Source: Propionibacteriaceae bacterium (GTDB lineage Bacteria > Actinomycetota > Actinomycetes > Propionibacteriales > Propionibacteriaceae). Taken from it: 20,663 nt of DNA. The translations under genes and the position numbers were made by a program. The DNA lies in the NCBI GenBank assembly GCA_031268065.1, contig JAIRXX010000170.1:1-20663 (forward strand), read 5' to 3'. This document shows, one piece after another, positions 15,440 to 20,663 of the stretch. The notes beneath the pieces were generated by a model, which saw only the letters and a list, made by a program, of their open reading frames with translations, had not been told where the DNA came from and searched no databases. How positions within the stretch are numbered: the first letter of the stretch is position 1; each line of letters opens with the position of its first letter.

Positions 15440-16996
15440 ATGGTCGACATCGTGGGAAATATGGGCATTGCCGCCGCTTGGGACGCTGCCGTGCGTTTCG
15501 CCGGAGACCGGCCCTTCCTGGTCTTCCTCGGCCCAGACGGCCACCGCGCCGAATACAGCTACCGCGAATTCAACCTGGAGATCAACCGCGCCGCCAATGC
15601 TTTTCGCGGCATCGGGGTGGGCCAGGGAACGATGGTGCTGCTCCAGGTGGGCAACAGCCCCGAATTCCTGACTTGCCTATTCGGTCTGGCCAAGATCGGG
15701 GCGGTCTGCGTGCCGGTGGGGCTGCAAGCCAGCCCCGCCGAGCTGTTGGCGGTCTACCGGCGCCTGGGCGTCACCTGGGCGGTGGTCGAGGAATCGGCGG
15801 CAGCCGTCCATGCCCGGCTCCGCGAGACTGCCGCTATTTTGCCCGGTGGGTTGCTGAGCGTGCATCCGTCCGCCGAGCCATGCCAGGCGGCCCGGTCCTT
15901 CGCTGGGCTTTGCGCCTCGGCCAGCGCGGACTTCGCCGCCGCCGAAGCTGTCAGCGCCGACACGTTGGCCGAATTGCTCTTCACTTCGGGCACCACGGCT
16001 GAGCCGAAAGGCGTGATGGTCACCCAGGCGAATATGGTCTTCAGCGGCTACTACGGCGTCTGGCAGACCTCGCTGCGCTCCGAAGACCGCTTCTTCACCA
16101 CCATGCCGGCCTGCCATTCCAATTTCCAACTCGCCGCGCTGATGCCGGTGCTGATGGCCGGGGCCTGCCTCGTCCTCGCCCATCGCTATTCCGCCTCCCG
16201 CTTCTGGGAGCAGGCTCGCGCCGAGCGGGCCACGGTGGTCCAGCTGATAGCGATGATGGTGCGCACCCTGCTGCTTGGTCCCGAAGCCGAAACGGATCGG
16301 GACAACCTGGTCCGCGAGGCGCTTTACTTCATGCCGCTCAGCGATGCCGAAAAGCAGCGTTTCGAGAGCCGTTTCGCCGTTCGGCTGCTCAATTCGTACG
16401 GCTCCACCGAATCGATCGGCTGGGCCGTCACCGATCCCCCCACCGGGGAACGGCGCTGGCCGAGTGTGGGAAGGGCCGGGCTGGGATACGAGGTTGGCAT
16501 CTTCGATGATTCCGGCAATGAGCTGCCGCCTGGCGAAATCGGCGAATTCTGGATCAAAGGCGTGCCTGGGCGCAGCCTGATGCTGGGCTATCACAATGAT
16601 CCGGAGGCCACCGCGAGGACGCTGCGCCCAGACGGCTGGATGCGCACCAATGACCAGGGATATCGGGATGCGGACGGCTGGTTCTATTTCACAGACCGGG
16701 CCGCAAACCTGGTCAAGCGGGCCGGGGAAAATATCTCCACCACCGAGATTGAGAATGTGCTCGCCGCGCATCCGCTCATCGCTGAGGCGGCGGTTATCGG
16801 AGTGCCGGACCCGCTGCGCGACCAGGCTTTGAAAGCATTTGTCCTGCCGCTGCCCGGCGCTCAGCTTAGCGCCGAAGCTGTGACGGCGCACTGCGCTGAA
16901 TCGCTCGCCTGCTACAAAGTGCCGCAACACATTGCATTGGTTTCGGATTTCCCCCGCACCGAGAGCATGAAGATCGACAAGAAACTTCTCTCCTAA
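15440..16996 (+). CDS. caiC: Carnitine/crotonobetaine--CoA ligase
   Basis: This 518-residue ANL-superfamily ligase matches E. coli CaiC (about 517) in length and in YREFNLEINRAAN (41-53), FGLAKIGAV (81-89), the AMP-binding loop LLFTSGTTAEPKGV (179-192), SYGSTES, GERRWPSVGR, GEIGEFWIKGVPG, TNDQGYRDADGWFYFTDR and NLVKRAGENIS. It primes the pathway by making the betainyl-CoA with ATP. The C-terminal motif, usually TxSGK, reads TESMKIDKK (507-515). The lysine expected to act in adenylation is present (Lys511), but the preceding Gly is Met. An enzyme of the same family with a different short-chain betaine substrate is the main alternative. The gene starts 30 bases after fixB. Confidence 0.88.
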   Translation: MVDIVGNMGIAAAWDAAVRFAGDRPFLVFLGPDGHRAEYSYREFNLEINRAANAFRGIGVGQGTMVLLQVGNSPEFLTCLFGLAKIGAVCVPVGLQASPAELLAVYRRLGVTWAVVEESAAAVHARLRETAAILPGGLLSVHPSAEPCQAARSFAGLCASASADFAAAEAVSADTLAELLFTSGTTAEPKGVMVTQANMVFSGYYGVWQTSLRSEDRFFTTMPACHSNFQLAALMPVLMAGACLVLAHRYSASRFWEQARAERATVVQLIAMMVRTLLLGPEAETDRDNLVREALYFMPLSDAEKQRFESRFAVRLLNSYGSTESIGWAVTDPPTGERRWPSVGRAGLGYEVGIFDDSGNELPPGEIGEFWIKGVPGRSLMLGYHNDPEATARTLRPDGWMRTNDQGYRDADGWFYFTDRAANLVKRAGENISTTEIENVLAAHPLIAEAAVIGVPDPLRDQALKAFVLPLPGAQLSAEAVTAHCAESLACYKVPQHIALVSDFPRTESMKIDKKLLS

Positions 16997-17025
16997 TCCA
17001 ACAACGCGCCTAGAAAGGAAATCGA

Positions 17026-17898
17026 ATGGGCAATATAAACACAAGCATGGTGGGCCAGACTTTTGGTCCGTTCATCAGGGACTACACATTCCGCGACTTG
17101 GAGCTTTTCGCGCTCGGCTGTGGTGCTGGAATCGACGGCAAAGACGATTTGATCTACCTCAATGAGCATGACGAGCGCGATCCGGTGCTGAAGGTGCTCC
17201 CGATGTATGGGGCGATGCTGATCGTGGACTCCGAAGTGACCAGGGTCATTGACTACGGCTACAACTACGCCGGATCGCTGCACTGGGGCTTCGACATCCG
17301 CTTCCACGCCCCGATCACCAAGATGGCCGACCGCTTGGAGACCAAGGTCCGCCTGGAAGGGCTTTACGACCGGGGCGAGGGGCGCGGGCTGCTGGCCCAG
17401 CACATCGGCGACAGCTACGACTCGGCGGGGAACTTGCTCTTCAGCAACGAGAGCTGGGATTGCCTGATCTACGACGGCGGCTGGGGAGGCCCACTCCCGC
17501 CGAAAGACGTGGTGGACATGCCCGAGCGGCCCGCCGACCACGAGGTTGTCGAGACCATACCGCTCAACCAGGCGCTGATCTACCGGCTGTCTGGCGACTA
17601 CCACCCGCAGCACATCGACTGGGACTACGCCGCCGCGAACAACGAGCCGAGGCCGATCCTGCACGCGATCAGCTATGCGGGCGTGGTGATGCGCCACTTC
17701 ATCAAGACGTTCATCCCCGGCGAGCCGGAGCGGTTGCGCCGTTTCAAGACCCGGATCACCTCGCCGGTGCATCCAGGCTCCACGCTGAAGACCCAGCTTT
17801 GGCAGGTGGGCGACGGCGAGGCCCGTTTCAAGCTGGTGCCTGCGGCTGACGACAGCGCCAAGCCGCATCTCAACTGGGGAATCATTGAGTGGGAGTGA
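17026..17898 (+). CDS. MaoC-type double-hotdog enoyl-CoA hydratase (hydratase 2 family)
   Basis: This 290-residue protein has two hotdog halves. The N-terminal half carries DYTFRDLELFALGCGAGID (19-37) and DLIYLNEHD. The C-terminal half carries the hydratase-2 motif RLSGDYHPQHIDWDYA (187-202), with the Asp191/His196 catalytic pair, then PRPILHAISYAG (208-219). This is the fold of the (R)-specific hydratase part of peroxisomal multifunctional enzyme 2. In this cluster it occupies the role of CaiD (a crotonase), adding water to or removing it from the CoA-bound betaine. From memory, the animal enzyme has an active-site Glu in a HGEQ stretch; the matching place here seems to read LHWGFD (85-90), without Glu. 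AAAGGAAA precedes the ATG. The next gene begins six bases after the stop. The exact substrate is inferred from context only. Confidence 0.85.
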   Translation: MGNINTSMVGQTFGPFIRDYTFRDLELFALGCGAGIDGKDDLIYLNEHDERDPVLKVLPMYGAMLIVDSEVTRVIDYGYNYAGSLHWGFDIRFHAPITKMADRLETKVRLEGLYDRGEGRGLLAQHIGDSYDSAGNLLFSNESWDCLIYDGGWGGPLPPKDVVDMPERPADHEVVETIPLNQALIYRLSGDYHPQHIDWDYAAANNEPRPILHAISYAGVVMRHFIKTFIPGEPERLRRFKTRITSPVHPGSTLKTQLWQVGDGEARFKLVPAADDSAKPHLNWGIIEWE

Positions 17899-17904
17899 CA
17901 GCTG

Positions 17905-19275
17905 ATGTCTGAAGTCCGCCGCATCATCGACGATGCCCAGATGAATCCTTTCCTGAAGAAAGTGGTCTTCTTCTCCAGCGGGGGATCGTTCTTGGACGGG
18001 TACGTGCTGAGCATCATCGGCGTCGCCCTGGTCGAATTGTCTTCCGCGTTGAGCCTCAGCGCGGTTGACAGCGCGCTCATCGGGGCGGCGGCGCTTGCGG
18101 GCATTTTCGCCGGGTCGATCATCGGCGGACGGATGACTGATTGGCTGGGGCGGCGCAAGATGTTCATCCTCGACGTGACGGCCATCGGGCTGGCCTCGTT
18201 GGGGAGCGTCTTCATCGCGGACGCGGCCCAGCTGGTCGCGCTGCGTTTCCTGCTCGGCTTCTTCATCGGAGCCGACTATCCGATCGCCACCAGCCTGATC
18301 GCGGAATTCGTTCCGAAAAAACACCGGGCGATTGGGATGGGCATCGTCTCGGCGGCCTGGTATCTCGGCGCCACCGTCGCCGCCTTCGTGGGGTTCGCGC
18401 TCTACGGCGTCGGGGGCGGTTGGCGCTGGATGCTGGGCAGCGCGATCATCCCCTGCGCCGTGTTGCTGATCGGCAGGCACGACATCCCGGAGTCGCCGCG
18501 CTGGCTGGCCCAACGTGGCCGGGAGGCCGACGCGCGGGCGGTGATGGCCAAGGTCTATGGCGAGGGTATCGAAATAGACGAGGCCATCGGCGGGCCGGGC
18601 AAAGACGCCGCAAAAGGCGGCTTCGCGCCGATCTTCCGCCAGGGCTATCTGGGCCGGATCGTTTACCTGGGCATTCTGATTCTGTGCCAGGTGGTGCCGA
18701 TGTACGCCATGTACACCTTCGGGCCGAGGATCATGGAGGCATTCGGCCTGGGCAGCGGGCAGTTGGCGGTGCTCGGTGAGGCGTCGGTCAGCCTATTCTT
18801 CCTGATCGGCAGCATCCCGGCTATGTTCTGGCTGAATTCGATGGGGCGGCGCCCGCTGCTGATCGGGTCATTGGCGCTGATGGCTCTCGGCCTGCTCATC
18901 CCCGGCGTGGCACCGGGGGCGAATATCGCCGTCATCGTGGTGGCCTTCGCCGGTTATGCGTTCTTCTCCGGCGGGCCGGGCATCCTCCAGTGGCTCTACC
19001 CCAACGAGTTGTTCCCCACCGAAGTGCGTGCCACGGCGGTGGGCGTGGCGATAGCGATCAGCCGGATCGGAGTCGTGGTTTCCACCTATGGCCTGCCGCT
19101 GTTTCTGGAGGCTTACGGCATCGGCCCCACCATGTTGGTCGGCTGCGGCTTGCTGCTCGTCGGGCTGGTGCTCTCCATCTTCATGGCGCCGGAGACCAGG
19201 GGGCTGACCTTGAGTCAGGCCTGCTCATTGGATTCGCGGGCTTTGGCCCGAATCGGAAAGAAAGGAGACCGCTGA
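17905..19275 (+). CDS. MFS transporter, sugar-porter/aromatic-acid-like, second in the cluster
   Basis: This 456-residue, twelve-helix facilitator is clearly different from the first transporter. It has GGSFLDGYVLSIIG (26-39), with the acidic residue in helix 1 typical of sugar and organic-acid H+ symporters. It also has a full motif A GGRMTDWLGRRK (74-85), RFLLGFFIGADYPIA (114-128), PESPRWLAQRGR in the central loop, a second motif A copy LNSMGRRPLLIGS, and PETRGLTL at the end. These are features of the metabolite:H+ symporter and sugar porter groups. Position suggests betaine import or exchange, but the substrate is not readable. A GGGAG ribosome site overlaps the end of the hydratase gene. 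Its TGA stop overlaps the fixC ATG by one base (TGATG), so the two are translationally coupled. Confidence 0.87.
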   Translation: MSEVRRIIDDAQMNPFLKKVVFFSSGGSFLDGYVLSIIGVALVELSSALSLSAVDSALIGAAALAGIFAGSIIGGRMTDWLGRRKMFILDVTAIGLASLGSVFIADAAQLVALRFLLGFFIGADYPIATSLIAEFVPKKHRAIGMGIVSAAWYLGATVAAFVGFALYGVGGGWRWMLGSAIIPCAVLLIGRHDIPESPRWLAQRGREADARAVMAKVYGEGIEIDEAIGGPGKDAAKGGFAPIFRQGYLGRIVYLGILILCQVVPMYAMYTFGPRIMEAFGLGSGQLAVLGEASVSLFFLIGSIPAMFWLNSMGRRPLLIGSLALMALGLLIPGVAPGANIAVIVVAFAGYAFFSGGPGILQWLYPNELFPTEVRATAVGVAIAISRIGVVVSTYGLPLFLEAYGIGPTMLVGCGLLLVGLVLSIFMAPETRGLTLSQACSLDSRALARIGKKGDR

Positions 19276-20561
19276 TGGCGGATTTCGAGGCCATCGTCGT
19301 AGGGTCGGGATGCGCCGGCCCGATAGCGGCCCATGAATTGGCCAAGGCTGGCAAAAGCGTGCTGGTGGTCGAGCGCGGAAATTTCTGCGGGGCCAAGAAT
19401 ATGTCTGGGGGCAGGCTCTACACCCATTCTCTGCGGGAGGTCTTTCCCGATTTTGAGGGCCAAGCGCCGTTGGAGCGGCGGATCACGCGCGAGCGGATTT
19501 CGCTGCTGGCGCACGATGCCAACTTCACCGTCGATTTCACCGACGAGCAGCTGCGCGAGGGGAACGCGGGGTCGTATTCGGTGCTCCGGGCCAAGTTCGA
19601 TCCGTGGCTGGCGGGCAAAGCCGAGGACGCCGGGGCCGAGTACATCAACGGCATCGCCGTGGAATCGCTGCTCAAAGACGGCGGGCGGGTCTGCGGGGTG
19701 CGGGCCGGTGAGGACGAAATAACCGCCGATGTGGTCATCCTCTGCGACGGCGCCAATTCGCTGCTCGCCGGGCAGGCCGTCGGCGCTCCGCGTCCGGCTC
19801 CGAACGCGATGGCAGTCGGGATCAAGCAGGTGGTCGAGTTGCCGAAAGCAGTCATCAGCGACCGCATCCTCGCCAGCGACGACGAGGGAGCAGCCTGGCT
19901 CTTCGTCGGAGACGCCACAAAAGGCAATGTCGGCGGCGGTTTCGTCTACACCAACCGGGAATCTATTTCGATTGGGCTGGTGGCGACCATCTCCGAATTG
20001 GCGAAATCCGAGACGCCGGTCTACCAACTGCTGGAAGACTTCAAACGCCATCCGGCGCTGGCGCCGCTGCTGGCGGGCGGCAAGGTTGTGGAGCATTCCG
20101 GGCATCTGGTCGCCGAGGGCGGCTACGACGCCATGCCGCCGCTGGTTGGCGAGGGCGTGCTCTTGGCCGGGGAGTCGGCGCTGATGTGCATCAACGCGGG
20201 CTACACCGTGCGGGGCATGGATTTGGCCATCGCCGCCGGTATGCACGCCGGACGCTGTGCCGCAGCCGCGCTGGACGCAGGCGACACCTCTGCCGACGGC
20301 CTGGCTGGCTATGAGCGGGCGCTGCGGGAGAGCTTCGTATTGCAAGACTTGCGCACGCTGCGGGGTTTCCCGCATTTCATGGAGCATGCCACCAGGCTGT
20401 TCAAGCAATATCCGGAAATGGTCCGCGACATGATGCGCGAACTGTTCGTAGTCGATGGCACCCCGGTCCAGCCGTTGCGCAAATCTTTGCCCCGGCTGGC
20501 GAAGGGCGTCGGTTATCTGAATTTGGCCAAGGATGCCTGGAAGGGGATTAGGGCGCTGTGA
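19275..20561 (+). CDS. fixC: FixC, FAD-dependent electron transfer flavoprotein-quinone oxidoreductase type
   Basis: This 428-residue protein has the length I recall for E. coli FixC. It starts with a Rossmann FAD site IVVGSGCAGPIAAHELAKAG (7-26), followed by VVERGNFCGAKNMSGG (31-46), ADVVILCDGANSLLA, GGGFVYTNRESISIG and the later GEGVLLAGESALMCINAG. FixC resembles the flavin half of ETF-quinone oxidoreductase and works with the ferredoxin-like FixX. The open frame extends upstream into the transporter gene, but ATG 19275 is chosen because AAAGGAG (19261-19267) lies seven bases before it and the Rossmann motif begins at once. It overlaps the transporter stop by one base and the fixX start by four (GTGA). 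Confidence 0.94.
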   Translation: MADFEAIVVGSGCAGPIAAHELAKAGKSVLVVERGNFCGAKNMSGGRLYTHSLREVFPDFEGQAPLERRITRERISLLAHDANFTVDFTDEQLREGNAGSYSVLRAKFDPWLAGKAEDAGAEYINGIAVESLLKDGGRVCGVRAGEDEITADVVILCDGANSLLAGQAVGAPRPAPNAMAVGIKQVVELPKAVISDRILASDDEGAAWLFVGDATKGNVGGGFVYTNRESISIGLVATISELAKSETPVYQLLEDFKRHPALAPLLAGGKVVEHSGHLVAEGGYDAMPPLVGEGVLLAGESALMCINAGYTVRGMDLAIAAGMHAGRCAAAALDAGDTSADGLAGYERALRESFVLQDLRTLRGFPHFMEHATRLFKQYPEMVRDMMRELFVVDGTPVQPLRKSLPRLAKGVGYLNLAKDAWKGIRAL

Positions 20562-20663
20562 GCACCATCAACCAGATCAGCGTGAATGTTGACGAATATC
20601 TCGGCTTGAACAAGTACGAGGTGGACGAGGGGAATCCGCACATCGAATTGGTAGCCGATCCCG
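20558..20663 (+). CDS. fixX: FixX ferredoxin-like protein, N-terminal part (cut by window end)
   Basis: The frame opens with GTG overlapping the fixC stop by four bases and encodes 35 residues before the window ends. They include SVNVDEYLGLNKYEVDEGN and PHIELVADP. This agrees with the start of E. coli FixX as I recall it (NVDVKLGVNKFNVDEEHPHI). FixX is a small ferredoxin-like iron-sulfur protein that passes electrons to or from FixC. The cysteine clusters lie beyond the window and cannot be checked. AAGGGG at 20541-20546 is a possible ribosome site. The 3' end is missing only because the sequence stops. Confidence 0.85.
   Translation, partial: MSTINQISVNVDEYLGLNKYEVDEGNPHIELVADP

Noticed and set aside
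16993..18513. Minus-strand open frame of 506 codons opposite the hydratase and second transporter
   Set aside because: Same antisense effect; repetitive His/Arg/Gln-rich product with no start signal.
18990..19274. In-frame 95-codon upstream extension of fixC
   Set aside because: It overlaps the transporter gene in another frame. The Rossmann motif begins right after ATG 19275, which has an AAAGGAG ribosome site and gives the usual FixC length.

Overview
The window reads as chromosomal DNA of a high-GC Gram-positive bacterium (Actinomycetota). The signs are GC-rich coding throughout, an actinobacterial-type ribosomal protein L17 with a long Lys/Ala then Glu/Ala tail, a HelD-type RNA polymerase recycling helicase, and an infA-rpmJ-rpsM-rpsK-rpsD-rpoA-rplQ cluster. 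The genus cannot be fixed by reading; a Propionibacteriales-like or Actinomycetales-like host is only a guess.

Layout. (1) Positions 1-303 are a non-coding patch of short direct and inverted repeats built around TTTGTCCCA; one repeat runs into the 3' end of metF. (2) 304-3356, minus strand: helD followed 5 nt later by metF, a probable two-gene operon. (3) 3357-3660: a divergent intergenic region. (4) 3661-5677, plus strand: nagB and nagA, which convert GlcNAc-6-P to fructose-6-P. (5) 5680-9728: a housekeeping-type promoter, then infA, rpmJ, rpsM, rpsK, rpsD, rpoA and rplQ, ending in a strong intrinsic terminator. Two gaps inside this operon, before rpsM and before rpoA, are rich in potential RNA structure. 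The first contains crossing complementary segments (a possible pseudoknot). Both are candidates for S4-type autoregulatory leaders. (6) 9729-9784: a perfect 18-bp GC-rich inverted repeat behind the terminator. (7) 9971-20663, plus strand: one tightly spaced cluster, MFS transporter - caiA - caiB - fixA - fixB - caiC - MaoC-type hydratase - second MFS transporter - fixC - fixX. FixX is cut by the window end.

The last block is the most notable part. CaiA, CaiB, CaiC and FixABCX match the enterobacterial carnitine/crotonobetaine proteins closely along their lengths, as recalled from memory. This points to anaerobic reduction of a carnitine-like betaine: CaiC activates it to a CoA thioester, CaiB recycles CoA between substrate and product, a hydratase interconverts the 3-hydroxy and enoyl forms, and CaiA reduces the enoyl-CoA with electrons delivered by FixABCX. 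Two expected parts are missing from the window. The crotonase CaiD is absent and a double-hotdog MaoC (hydratase-2) protein is present. The BCCT antiporter CaiT is absent and two unrelated MFS transporters are present. The fix genes are also split into AB and CX and interleaved with cai genes, whereas E. coli has a separate fixABCX operon. Because hydratase-2 enzymes normally make the opposite hydroxyl configuration to crotonases, the cluster may handle D-carnitine or another betaine. That is an inference to be tested.
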